Source: Mycobacterium sp. OAS707 (GTDB lineage Bacteria; Actinomycetota; Actinomycetes; Mycobacteriales; Mycobacteriaceae). Taken from it: a stretch of 64,000 nucleotides of DNA. The stretch lies in assembly GCF_014873705.1 (NCBI RefSeq), contig NZ_JADBDS010000006.1, positions 490,799-554,798 on the forward strand. Direction: 5' to 3'. Both the position numbers and the translations under genes were made by a program. The notes under the pieces are model-generated. The model did no database searches and was not told where the DNA came from. It worked only from the letters and a program-made list of their open reading frames with translations. This document shows, one piece after another, positions 20,194 to 29,037 of the stretch. Positions within the stretch are counted from its first letter, which is position 1. Each line of letters opens with the position of its first letter.

Positions 20194-21669
20194 ATGCACG
20201 CGGAATGGTTCGTAGCGCCCGAGTATTGGCTGGCTAGAGAGATCCTGCAGCGCGGCGTTGCGGCGATCTACTTGATCGCCTTCGTCGCCGCTGCGCGACA
20301 ATTCCGGGCGCTGATCGGTGAACAGGGGATGCTTCCGGTGCCGGCGTTTGTGGCGCGGGTGTCGTTCCGGGCCATGCCGAGCATCTTCCACCTGCACTAC
20401 TCCGACCGCTTCTTCGCCGCGATCAGTTGGTTCGGCGCGGCGTTGTCGGCGGCCATCGTCGTCGGCCTCGTCGATGTGGTTCCGCTGTGGACGTCGATGG
20501 CGATGTGGCTGGTGCTCTGGGTGCTGTATCTGTCGATCGTCAACGTCGGTCAGCGCTGGTACGGATTCGGTTGGGAGTCTTTGCTTTTGGAAGCCGGCCT
20601 GATCGCGGTCTTCCTCGGCAACGACGAGACCGCGCCACCGCTGCCCACGATCCTGCTGGCGATCTGGCTGCTGTTCCGCGTGGAGTTCGGCGCGGGACTG
20701 ATCAAGCTGCGCGGCGACCCGTGCTGGCGCGATCTGACCTGCCTGTACTACCACCACGAAACCCAACCGATGCCGGGGCCGCTGAGCTGGTTCTTCCATC
20801 ACCTGCCCAAGCCGCTGCACCGGGTGGAGGTGGCAGGCAACCACTTCGCGCAGCTGATCGTGCCCTTCGCGCTGTTCGCCCCGCAGCCTGTGGCGAGTGT
20901 CGCCGCCGTGATCGTGATCGTCACTCAGCTGTGGCTGGTGCTGTCGGGCAATTTCGCGTGGCTGAACTGGGTGACGATCCTTCTGGCGTTCTGCGCGATC
21001 GATCATTCGTCGTTCGCGACGGTGCTGCCGGTCCCCGATCCACCCGCGCTGCACGACCCGCCGCTCTGGTTTGCCGCCTTGGTGATCGTGTTCACCGTCG
21101 TGAGCGTCGTGCTGAGCTACTGGCCGGTGCGCAACATGATCTCGAGCCATCAGCGAATGAACGCGGCGTTCAACCCCTATCACTTCATGAACACCTACGG
21201 CGCCTTCGGCAGCATCGGTCGCGAACGGCTCGAGGTGGTGATCGAAGGCACCGAGGAGTCGGAGATCACCGAGCACACCATGTGGAAGGAATACGGGTTC
21301 AAAGGCAAACCCGGTGACCCGCACCAGCTGCCACGCCAGTGGGCGCCCTATCATCTGCGCCTGGACTGGCTGATGTGGTTCGCCGCGCTGACCCCGGCTT
21401 ATGCGCGGGATTGGCTGGGCCCGTTCGTGATTCGGCTGCTGCGCAACGATGGGCCGACGCTGCGGCTGCTTCGGCACAATCCGTTCCCCGAATCGCCACC
21501 GCAGTATGTGCGTGCGCAGTTGTATCAATACCGGTTCACCACGTGGCACGAGCTACGACAGGATCACGCATGGTGGCACCGCACGCTCGTCGGTGAGTAT
21601 CTGCCACCGGTCGCGCTCGGCCGACCTCCGCGAGCAGACGCGAACACCCCCAAAACACCCACGAATTAA
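20194..21669 (+). CDS. Lipase maturation factor family membrane protein
   Basis: A 491-residue multi-pass membrane protein resembling the LMF1/LMF family. About seven TM segments lie in the first 330 residues. Typical conserved blocks include RWYGFGWESLLLEAGLIAVF (about 127-146), KLRGDPCW, NFAWLNW, NTYGAFGSIGRERLEVVIEG and the C-terminal PRQWAPYHLRLDWLMWF. Vertebrate LMF1 helps fold lipases in the ER; the bacterial role is unknown. AGGAG at 20181-20185 lies 8 nt before ATG 20194. It is the last gene before the biosynthetic cluster, same strand, 158-nt gap. Confidence 0.85.
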   Translation: MHAEWFVAPEYWLAREILQRGVAAIYLIAFVAAARQFRALIGEQGMLPVPAFVARVSFRAMPSIFHLHYSDRFFAAISWFGAALSAAIVVGLVDVVPLWTSMAMWLVLWVLYLSIVNVGQRWYGFGWESLLLEAGLIAVFLGNDETAPPLPTILLAIWLLFRVEFGAGLIKLRGDPCWRDLTCLYYHHETQPMPGPLSWFFHHLPKPLHRVEVAGNHFAQLIVPFALFAPQPVASVAAVIVIVTQLWLVLSGNFAWLNWVTILLAFCAIDHSSFATVLPVPDPPALHDPPLWFAALVIVFTVVSVVLSYWPVRNMISSHQRMNAAFNPYHFMNTYGAFGSIGRERLEVVIEGTEESEITEHTMWKEYGFKGKPGDPHQLPRQWAPYHLRLDWLMWFAALTPAYARDWLGPFVIRLLRNDGPTLRLLRHNPFPESPPQYVRAQLYQYRFTTWHELRQDHAWWHRTLVGEYLPPVALGRPPRADANTPKTPTN

Positions 21670-21733
21670 GGGATTTCGCGTTGGTCCGGCAGAACTAGCT
21701 GACCAGCGACTCTGCTCGCGTCGACGGCATTGC

Positions 21734-21796
21734 TTACCCGGCGGGTAGGAAAACCTTCCCCATCGACACGTGGAATGTGGCTTCCCGGCGATTACG
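21734..21796 (+). promoter_or_regulatory. Leader element, copy A (upstream of the cluster's first gene)
   Basis: A 63-nt block from TTACCC (21734) to ATTACG (21796), matching copy B at 32189-32251 at 53 of 63 positions with no gaps. It contains TAGGAAA, CCTT, CCCAT and an invariant GGCTTCCCGGCGATTACG. Both copies begin exactly 94 nt before an ATG. The 10 differences are spread evenly over codon positions in the two overlapping frames I tested, arguing for an RNA or DNA signal rather than a peptide. A TACCC-GGC-GGGTA hairpin and a GGAA..CC / GGCTTCC helix can be drawn. No Shine-Dalgarno precedes the ATG at 21828. Class not recognised. Confidence 0.6.
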
Positions 21797-21827
21797 CAGA
21801 CACGACTTCACCACGACTATTCCACTC

Positions 21828-23495
21828 ATGACGACGCACAACACAGTCCTCACCCCGGAGCTGCGGGCCAAGGTGGCCGCGGATTCCAGCATCGGCGGCG
21901 GAAACCTGCTTCCCTCGATGCTGGCCATCAACCCGTATCCGGACGAGCCGTTCATCCATTCGCTGACGCCGGTGCCCTACACCGACGGCGAGACGCGGAC
22001 GGAGTTCAGCCTGCGCGACCTCGACCACCTGATCCAAAGCTGGTCGGTGTGGTACTCGGCGCAAGGTGTGCGACCGAAGGACCGTGTCGCGATCTTCCTT
22101 CCCGACTCCATCGCGTACTTCGTGCACTACTCGGCCATCGCCCAGATCGGCGCCATCGCCGTGCTCATCAACTGGCGCTCGCCGCGCGAGAGCGCGGTCG
22201 CGTTGTGCGAACGCACCGGCGCGATCGGCCTGTACACCGACCAGGAGCGGTTGGACCGGATGGCGCCCGATCTCGACAAGCTGTCGCTGCAGTGGATCAA
22301 GACCATGGAGGAGATGCCGAGCCCGGCTTCGGCCACGCTGAGCGACGAGGCACGGTTTCGGCACAGCCCCGACGACCCGGTGGGGATGATGCACTCGTCG
22401 GGCACGACGGGCCTGCCCAAGCCGGTCATTCACACGCACCGCACGATTCTCGAAGGCCCCAAGTTCCGTGCCGTCGACTACAAGGAGGAGCCCAACGCCC
22501 TGATCATGACTGCACTTCCGCAGTCACATCAGGGCACCATCTCCTTCACCTCCTATGCGGTGCTGACCGGACAGCCTCTGCTGGCCTGGCGGGACGTCAG
22601 CGGCGAGGAGCTGGCCGCGGCCATCCCGCAGCACAAACCGACGATGGTGATGGCATTCGGCCACGCCTACCCCGAGCTCGCCGCGCTGGAGACTCCACCT
22701 GGCGCCCTCGACTCGGTGAACATCTGGGTCTCGATGGGCGACGCGGTGCACGAGCGGCACCTGAAGAACGTGTTGGCACGTCGCTCGGCACATCTGCCCC
22801 CCGCTGCGTTCCTCGACCGCCTTGGCACGACCGAACTGGGCTGGGGCGTGCTGATGAAGCCACGCACGCTGGCGACCGAGCGCAACGACCGCTGCGTCGG
22901 CCGCTCGGTCGGCTTCGCAGAGGTCGCCATCCTGCGCGAGAACGGCACGCTCGCAGAGCCGTACGAGTACGGCTTCCTCGGCGCGAAACCACCCTCGATG
23001 ACCGTGGGGTACTGGGGCAACCAGGACACCTACTACCGGAGCATTCTCGCCGGCTACTGGCTGACCGGCGACATCGCCTACCGCGATGAGGACGGCTACT
23101 TCTACCAGGTCGACCGCGCGGTCGACGTGGTGCACACCGCCCAGGGCCCCGGCTACTCGGTGCAGATCGAGGAACTGGTCCTCAACGAGGTCGACGGCGT
23201 CAAGGACTGCACGGTCATCGCCGGTGGGTACCGAGACGAAAAGGTGGCCGTCGCCGTGGTGACCGGCGAGGACATCGACCCGGCGAAGGTGCTGTCGGCG
23301 GCCAATAAAGCGTTGCGCGCCAACGGAAAACCCGAACTTGCCGTGGTCGAGGTCGCGAACGGCGACGAAGACTTCCCACTCGGCGTCACTGGTAAGTCGC
23401 TCAAGCGCTACCTGCGCGACAAGTACCAGGACCTCGTCAGCTACCTCGGTGAAAGCCCAGGCAAAAACCTCGCAACGAGCGCTGCGCTCGCCTAA
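21828..23495 (+). CDS. AMP-forming acyl/aryl ligase (first gene of biosynthetic cluster)
   Basis: A 555-residue ANL-superfamily adenylating enzyme. The P-loop is MHSSGTTGLPKPVIHTH (about residues 185-201), the A5-like region is LGTTELGW, and the A7 motif is YWLTGDIAYRDEDGYFYQVDR. The A10 lysine is in LGVTGKSLKRYLRDKY near the C-terminus. It would activate a carboxylate as acyl-AMP, or by analogy with CreM/Tri17-type enzymes use ATP to couple nitrite to an amine. The second reading is inference from the adjacent nitrous-acid genes. No carrier protein is encoded nearby. Start ATG 21828 lacks a visible ribosome binding site and lies 94 nt after leader element A. A GTG at 21777 is an alternative. 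Confidence 0.8.
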   Translation: MTTHNTVLTPELRAKVAADSSIGGGNLLPSMLAINPYPDEPFIHSLTPVPYTDGETRTEFSLRDLDHLIQSWSVWYSAQGVRPKDRVAIFLPDSIAYFVHYSAIAQIGAIAVLINWRSPRESAVALCERTGAIGLYTDQERLDRMAPDLDKLSLQWIKTMEEMPSPASATLSDEARFRHSPDDPVGMMHSSGTTGLPKPVIHTHRTILEGPKFRAVDYKEEPNALIMTALPQSHQGTISFTSYAVLTGQPLLAWRDVSGEELAAAIPQHKPTMVMAFGHAYPELAALETPPGALDSVNIWVSMGDAVHERHLKNVLARRSAHLPPAAFLDRLGTTELGWGVLMKPRTLATERNDRCVGRSVGFAEVAILRENGTLAEPYEYGFLGAKPPSMTVGYWGNQDTYYRSILAGYWLTGDIAYRDEDGYFYQVDRAVDVVHTAQGPGYSVQIEELVLNEVDGVKDCTVIAGGYRDEKVAVAVVTGEDIDPAKVLSAANKALRANGKPELAVVEVANGDEDFPLGVTGKSLKRYLRDKYQDLVSYLGESPGKNLATSAALA

Positions 23496-23512
23496 TCCGA
23501 TCGGAAACCATC

Positions 23513-24544
23513 GTGACCAATTCAGACACTCTGCTCGTCTTCGACGAGACCGTTAGCCGCGCCGGCGTCGAGGGATGGCTAACGCACCTGGAATCCGCGG
23601 GCGCACCCACCGAGATGTACCGGCTGGGCGACACTCTCGTGCTTCCGGTCTCCGATGCGGACCTCATCGACAACGCTGGGCCGGAGCTTCCTGCGCCGAC
23701 CCACAAGGTGCTGAGAAACACCGAAGTCTGGTTGGGGCGCAAGGAATTACGTCCCAGCGGAACGCAGGTCAACTTCGGCCCCACCACGATTGGGGACGGT
23801 TCCGTCGCGGTGATCGCAGGACCGTGCGCGGTCGAATCGCCGGAACAGACGCTGACCACCGCGGCCGTCGTCGCCGAACACGGCGCAGTCGGACTGCGGG
23901 GCGGCGTTTTCAAACCGCGGACCTCGCCGCACTCCTTCCAAGGCCTGCAGTGGGACGGCCTTGAACTGCTGGCCGAGGCCAGGGAGCGGACCGGTCTGCC
24001 CGTCGTCACCGAGGTCGTCGACCCGGAGCATGTCAAGCGGCTGGCCACGGTGGTCGACGCGCTGCAGATCGGCGCCAGGAACATGCAGAACTTCGCACTG
24101 CTGACCGCGGCCGGCCAGAGCGGCCTACCGGTCGTGCTCAAGCGTGGCTTCGGCTGCACCGTGGACGAAACCCTCGCTGCCGCAGAGTATCTGCTGCTCG
24201 AGGGCAACGACCAGGTGGTGCTGTGCGAGCGGGGTATCCGCACGTTCGAGCCGTCGGCGCGCTTCACACTCGACCTGACCGCGGTCGCGCTGTGGAAGCA
24301 GCGCACCCACCTGCCGGTCATTGTCGATCCCAGCCATTCCGGTGGCCGGCCAGAACTGGTGGAACCGCTGTCGCTGGCCGCGGTCGCGGTCGGCGCGGAC
24401 GCGCTACTGATCGATGTCCACGTCCAGCCCGAGCAGGCGTTGTGTGACGGCGCGCAGGCGATCCGCCCACAACAGTTCGCGGATCTGATGGGCCGGCTCG
24501 CTCCGCTGGCGGCCGGACTCGGCCGCCAGATGAGCAGCGCGTAG
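23513..24544 (+). CDS. 3-deoxy-7-phosphoheptulonate (DAHP) synthase, type I-beta, cluster-dedicated
   Basis: A 343-residue enzyme condensing PEP and erythrose-4-phosphate, the entry to chorismate. The N-terminal ferredoxin-like domain (about 1-70) precedes a TIM barrel with AGPCAVES (102-109), KPRTSPHSF (134-142) and VDPSHSGGRPEL near the C-terminus. The type I-beta form differs from the large type II enzyme that mycobacteria use for primary metabolism, so this looks like a second, pathway-specific copy boosting chorismate for the TrpE/TrpG-like pair downstream. Starts with GTG, 17 nt after the ligase gene. Confidence 0.92.
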   Translation: MTNSDTLLVFDETVSRAGVEGWLTHLESAGAPTEMYRLGDTLVLPVSDADLIDNAGPELPAPTHKVLRNTEVWLGRKELRPSGTQVNFGPTTIGDGSVAVIAGPCAVESPEQTLTTAAVVAEHGAVGLRGGVFKPRTSPHSFQGLQWDGLELLAEARERTGLPVVTEVVDPEHVKRLATVVDALQIGARNMQNFALLTAAGQSGLPVVLKRGFGCTVDETLAAAEYLLLEGNDQVVLCERGIRTFEPSARFTLDLTAVALWKQRTHLPVIVDPSHSGGRPELVEPLSLAAVAVGADALLIDVHVQPEQALCDGAQAIRPQQFADLMGRLAPLAAGLGRQMSSA

Positions 24545-24554
24545 ATCGGGGCCC

Positions 24555-26534
24555 GTGGTGTCCACTGAGAAGTTGCAGCTCGCGATCGTCGGACTCGGCC
24601 CACGCGGATTGTCCGTCGCCGAACGCCTCTGCGCGAGCGCCGAATCGCTTCTGCCGCAAGGGCGCGAGCTCGTCATCCACCTCATCGACCCGCACGTGGC
24701 CGACGGCGGCCAGGTATGGCGCAGCACGCAGGACCGGGTGCTGTTGATGAACACGGTCGCCTGTCAGGTGACAGTTTTCGTCGACGACACCGTCGACTGC
24801 GCCGGGCCGGTGGTGACCGGGCCGAGCCTCTACGAGTGGGCACGCTCCATCGCCTTGGTCGGCAGCCCGAATGTGCCGGACGCCGATCGTGTCGAAGCCG
24901 CCGCACTCGGGCCCGACGATTATCCGTCGCGTGCGTTCTATGGGAGCTATCTGCAGTGGGCGCGCGATCGCATGATCTGGACGGCACCCCCGGTTGTCAG
25001 TTTCGAGTCGCACCCGGCGACCGCCGTCGACGTTCGTGACACCCCAAATGGCTTGCAGGAAGTCGTATTAGGCAACGGGGAGATCCTCGGCGACTTGCAG
25101 GCCGTGGTGCTCGCACTCGGTCACATGCCCCATCGCCTCGGGGAGTCGGAGTCGGCCCTGAGTCGGTTCGCGGACCGACACGGCCTGCGGTACGTCGCGC
25201 CGAGCAACCCGGCCGATGTGTCGCTGGACGCCATCGCACCGGGCGAATCGGTGATCTTGCGCGGTCTGGGCCTGAACTTCTTCGACTACATGGCGCTGTT
25301 CACCCTCGGTCGTGGCGGCACGTTCGTGCGCAAGCCCGACGGGGCTCTGCGCTACCTTCCGTCGGGGCGGGAACCCAAGCTGATCGCAGGGTCTCGGCGC
25401 GGAGTGCCCTACCACGCCCGCGGCAAGAACCAGAAGGGCTCGGCAGGCCGGCATCAGCCCCGCTACGTGACACCGGAGGTGATCGAACGGCTGCGGACCC
25501 GCGCCGACGCGGGAGCGCCCGCAGACTTCCGTCGGGACATCTGGCCGATGATCGATCAGGAAGTCCGCACGGTGTACTACGCGACCCTGGTGCAGGAGCG
25601 TCGATGCGTCTGCGACGCAGACGAATTCACCGCCATGTTCGCCACGGCGGAGCCCGCGGCGGTGCCGATCTTCGGTGATCCACTGGCTGTCGAGGAGAGC
25701 GACGCGCAACGCACTGTGCTCGCCAAGTTCGACATCGATCCCGACCAGGGCTGGGACTGGCGCGAGATCGCGGCGCCGTTCACCGACGACGACCTTGTGT
25801 CGACTCAACGGTTCCGCACGTGGCTGCGGTCGTATCTGGACCTCGAGGTCACCGAGGCCGGCAAGGGGAACGTGACCGGTCCGCGCAAGGCGGCGCTGGA
25901 TGTCCTGCGCGACCTGCGCAACGAGATCCGGCTGCTCGTGGACCACGGCGGCCTGTCGGGCGACTCCTACCGGGACGAACTGCAGCGTTGGTACATGCCG
26001 TTGAACGCCCACCTGTCGATCGGGCCCCCCGCCGAACGCATCGAACAGTTCGCCGCCCTCATGGATGCCGGAGTGCTCGAGGTGCTCGGCCCGGATGTAC
26101 GCGTCGAGTGCACGGACGGACGCTTCGTCGCGCACTCCGGAGCTTGTCCGGATCTCGTCGTGCAGGCCACCACGCTGATCGAGGCGCGCCTTCCGGAAAC
26201 CGACGTGCACCGCACGACCGACCCGCTGTTGCGCACGCTGTTGGACCGGGGCGAGTGCCAGCCGTACCGCATCCCGATCCGCGGCGGTGGTCACTACGTC
26301 GCGGGCGGTGTCGCGGTGACTCGGCGGCCGTACCGGCTGCTCGACGCGCAAGATCGCCCGCACCCCCGGCGTCTCGCATTCGGCGTGCCAACCGAGTCGG
26401 TGCACTGGGTGACCGCGGCGGGCATCCGTCCCGGCGTCAACTCGGTGATTCTCGGTGATGCGGACGCCATCGCCAGGACCTGTTTGCGCACTGCGGCGGA
26501 CCACGCCGACTACCTGACAGAGAGAACAGCATGA
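24555..26534 (+). CDS. FAD/NAD(P)-binding N-oxygenase, CreE-like (aspartate to nitrosuccinate)
   Basis: A 659-residue flavoprotein with a Rossmann FAD loop LAIVGLGPRGLSVAERL at about residues 8-24, then LALGHMPH and GLGLNFFDYMALF. The C-terminal YVAGGVAVTRRPYRLLD block is usual in this large FAD-NAD(P)-binding family. Size and architecture match CreE, which oxidises L-aspartate to nitrosuccinate. The following gene, overlapping by 4 nt, is a CreD-type lyase, which is the diagnostic pairing. Function is assigned by that pairing plus family resemblance, not by a search. GTG at 24555 or 24558 may start translation. Confidence 0.75.
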   Translation: MVSTEKLQLAIVGLGPRGLSVAERLCASAESLLPQGRELVIHLIDPHVADGGQVWRSTQDRVLLMNTVACQVTVFVDDTVDCAGPVVTGPSLYEWARSIALVGSPNVPDADRVEAAALGPDDYPSRAFYGSYLQWARDRMIWTAPPVVSFESHPATAVDVRDTPNGLQEVVLGNGEILGDLQAVVLALGHMPHRLGESESALSRFADRHGLRYVAPSNPADVSLDAIAPGESVILRGLGLNFFDYMALFTLGRGGTFVRKPDGALRYLPSGREPKLIAGSRRGVPYHARGKNQKGSAGRHQPRYVTPEVIERLRTRADAGAPADFRRDIWPMIDQEVRTVYYATLVQERRCVCDADEFTAMFATAEPAAVPIFGDPLAVEESDAQRTVLAKFDIDPDQGWDWREIAAPFTDDDLVSTQRFRTWLRSYLDLEVTEAGKGNVTGPRKAALDVLRDLRNEIRLLVDHGGLSGDSYRDELQRWYMPLNAHLSIGPPAERIEQFAALMDAGVLEVLGPDVRVECTDGRFVAHSGACPDLVVQATTLIEARLPETDVHRTTDPLLRTLLDRGECQPYRIPIRGGGHYVAGGVAVTRRPYRLLDAQDRPHPRRLAFGVPTESVHWVTAAGIRPGVNSVILGDADAIARTCLRTAADHADYLTERTA

Positions 26535-27922
26535 CGGACTACGGAATTCTGGCGCCCGCGTGGGCGGCGACGGGAGCGGCTGACCTCGTCGACGACAACG
26601 CGTTGCTGACAGCCATGCTTGCGACGGAAGTCGCCCTGGCCGAGGCGCAGGCCGAGCTGGGTGTGATTCCGCCTGGCGCGGCGAAGGCCATCAGGGACGC
26701 CGCCGTGCCCGCTTCCATCGAGCTCGCGGTGGTGGCTGCGGGAGTGCGCGAGACGGCCAACCCCGTCGTGTCGTTCGTCGCGCAGCTCACCGCCGCGGTC
26801 TCCGCCGTCGACGCGTCCGCCGCCGAGTACGTGCACCGCGGCAGCACCAGCCAGGACATCCTTGACACGGCGCTGATGCTGCTGTGCGCGGCCACGCTGG
26901 ACCGCATCGAAAACGACCTGATGGCATGCGCGGAAAGCCTTGCCGCACATGCCGATCGGCACCGCGACACCCCGATGGCGGGTCGCACCCTGACCCAGCA
27001 CGCCGTGCCGATCACCTTCGGGTTGAAGGCGGCCACCTGGCTGCATGGGGTGCTCGACGCCGTGGAGCGGGTGCGCCGCACGCGCGCCGCGCTGCCGGTA
27101 TCGCTGGGCGGCGCCGCGGGAACACTTGCCGCGTACCACCAGTACGCGCTGGACACCACCTGGGCGAGTGAAGCGACGATGCGCTTGCCGGAGTTGGTGG
27201 CCCGTCGCCTCGGTCTGGCTGAGCAGGCCCTGCCCTGGCACGGAGTACGCACTCCACTCGCCGACGTCGCCGCGAGCCTGATGGTCACCACGGGTGTGCT
27301 CGGAAAGCTGGCCGCCGACGTCCTCGTGCTCACGCGCACCGAGATCGGAGAGGTCGCCGAGGAGCATGCGCCGGGCCGGGGTGCGTCGTCGGCCATGCCG
27401 CAGAAGCACAATCCGGTGTTCTCGACGCTCATTGCGACCGCCGCACGGCAACTCCCACCGATCGCCCTCGTGCTGTTCGGCTCCATGGCCGTGGAGGACG
27501 AAAGGTCCTCGGGCGGTTGGCATGCCGAGTGGCAACCGTTGCGAGAGTGCCTTCGCATCGCTGCCGGTGCCGCCGCCAACGCCGCTCGCCTCGCGGCGAC
27601 GCTACGGGTCTCGCCCGCGGCGATGGCAGCGAACTTGCGGCTGACCCGCGGGGCCATCGTCTCCGAGCGCGTCAACGTCGTTCTGGCGCCGCTGCTCGGC
27701 AGGACCAACGCCAAACGCCTACTGGCCGAAGCGACTTCGACGGCCGAGCGCGACGGTACCGACCTCGCCGACGTTGTCGCCATCGCGCTCGAGGACGCCG
27801 GAGTGACCGCTCCCGACATGCACGAGTTGTTGGATCCGTCCGCCTACACCGGGATGTCCGGTCCGCTGGTCGACCGTGCGCTCGAGCGTTTCGGCAAAGT
27901 TCGACAAGGAGAGTCCGCATGA
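26531..27922 (+). CDS. Aspartase/fumarase-superfamily lyase, CreD-like nitrosuccinate lyase
   Basis: A 463-residue lyase of the adenylosuccinate lyase / carboxymuconate cycloisomerase type. It has HRGSTSQDILDT (about residues 101-112), RTLTQHAVPITFG with a catalytic-region His, and the superfamily signature GASSAMPQKHNP (284-295) bearing the catalytic Ser loop. CreD homologues split nitrosuccinate into fumarate and nitrous acid. The ATGA overlap with the CreE-like gene supports that role. Carboxymuconate cycloisomerase is the alternative reading, but no other protocatechuate gene is present. Overlaps the aminotransferase gene by 4 nt. Confidence 0.78.
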   Translation: MTDYGILAPAWAATGAADLVDDNALLTAMLATEVALAEAQAELGVIPPGAAKAIRDAAVPASIELAVVAAGVRETANPVVSFVAQLTAAVSAVDASAAEYVHRGSTSQDILDTALMLLCAATLDRIENDLMACAESLAAHADRHRDTPMAGRTLTQHAVPITFGLKAATWLHGVLDAVERVRRTRAALPVSLGGAAGTLAAYHQYALDTTWASEATMRLPELVARRLGLAEQALPWHGVRTPLADVAASLMVTTGVLGKLAADVLVLTRTEIGEVAEEHAPGRGASSAMPQKHNPVFSTLIATAARQLPPIALVLFGSMAVEDERSSGGWHAEWQPLRECLRIAAGAAANAARLAATLRVSPAAMAANLRLTRGAIVSERVNVVLAPLLGRTNAKRLLAEATSTAERDGTDLADVVAIALEDAGVTAPDMHELLDPSAYTGMSGPLVDRALERFGKVRQGESA

Positions 27923-29037
27923 ATGACGTTGCCGCGCTGGAGTTCACCCGGAAGCGTGCAGAGACGGTCCCCGCCGAACGGCGGGCGGAACTGCTCGCGC
28001 GGCCCGGGTTCGGCGACACCTTCTCCGATCACATGGTGACCGTGCGGTGGAGTGCCGAGCAAGGCTGGCACGACGCAAGCGTCGGGCCGCTCGCCGCGTT
28101 GCCGCTTCACCCGGCGACCATGGCACTGCATTACGGTCAAACGATTTTCGAGGGTTTGAAGGCGTTTTGGCGCCCGAACGGTCAGAGGGCCCTCTTCCGG
28201 CCCGCCGACCATGCGCGGAGGTTCAACAGCTCGGCGCGCCGGATGGCCATGCCCACGCTGCCCGAGGCAGACTTCGTTGCGGCGCTCGAGGTGCTGCTGC
28301 GGGCAGACGCCGACTGGGTGCCGCGCGTCAGGGGACACGCTTTCTATTTGCGGCCGTTCATGATTGCGACGGAGACGGGCCTTGGCATACGTCCCGCGGC
28401 CGAATACCTGTTCACAGTGATCGGCACCCCGGCGCGGCCCACATCCTCCGTCGACCCGAAGCCCATGCGGTTGTGGGCAGCCACCGAGTACATCCGCGCG
28501 GCGCCGGGCGGCACCGGCGGCGTCAAGTGTGGCGGCAACTACGGCGGCTCCTACATCGCCCAGCGACAGGCCGCGGCCAACGACTGCGACCAGGTCGTGT
28601 GGCTGGACGCGCGGGAACGCTCCTACATCGAGGAGGCCGGCGGTTCCAATTTGTTCTTCGTGGAGTCGACCGCCCAGGGAACCCGACTGCGCACACCGCC
28701 ACTGAGTGGAACCCTGCTGGCCGGCATCACCAGGGACTCGATCCTGCGATTGGCGAGCAAGCTGGGCTACCCGGTCGCCGAGGAGCCCCTCACGCTCGAC
28801 GAGTGGGAGCAGGGCTGCCGAGACGGGCGCATCACCGAGACGTTCGCGTCCGGCACCGCCCGGGCCATCGCACCGGTCGGGCAGGTCGTCTCCGCGCAGC
28901 GGGAGTGGCAGGTCGGTGACGGCACCGCAGGCCCGGTCACGTCGCGCCTGCTGGATGCATTGATCGACCTCCAATACGGCCACACTCCAGACGACTTCGG
29001 CTGGATGCGGCTCGTCGACACCGAGAGCGAGACCTGA
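27919..29037 (+). CDS. Branched-chain-type (class IV) PLP aminotransferase
   Basis: A 372-residue fold-type IV aminotransferase of IlvE size. PLP Lys is expected at Lys203 in GGVKCGGNYGGSYIAQ. Other family blocks are HYGQTIFEGLKAFWR (71-85), ARRFNSSARRMAMP and the PLP-phosphate region TETFASGTARAIAPVG. Length and motifs fit BCAT better than the shorter aminodeoxychorismate lyase of the same fold. In this cluster it probably makes or consumes an amino-acid building block, by inference. Linked by ATGA to the lyase upstream and directly abutting the DsbA-like gene. Confidence 0.9.
   Translation: MNDVAALEFTRKRAETVPAERRAELLARPGFGDTFSDHMVTVRWSAEQGWHDASVGPLAALPLHPATMALHYGQTIFEGLKAFWRPNGQRALFRPADHARRFNSSARRMAMPTLPEADFVAALEVLLRADADWVPRVRGHAFYLRPFMIATETGLGIRPAAEYLFTVIGTPARPTSSVDPKPMRLWAATEYIRAAPGGTGGVKCGGNYGGSYIAQRQAAANDCDQVVWLDARERSYIEEAGGSNLFFVESTAQGTRLRTPPLSGTLLAGITRDSILRLASKLGYPVAEEPLTLDEWEQGCRDGRITETFASGTARAIAPVGQVVSAQREWQVGDGTAGPVTSRLLDALIDLQYGHTPDDFGWMRLVDTESET

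Noticed and set aside
26531..27922. Protocatechuate-branch carboxymuconate cycloisomerase or housekeeping adenylosuccinate lyase
   Set aside because: No pca or purine genes are adjacent, and the 4-nt overlap with a CreE-sized FAD oxygenase fits a nitrosuccinate lyase better.
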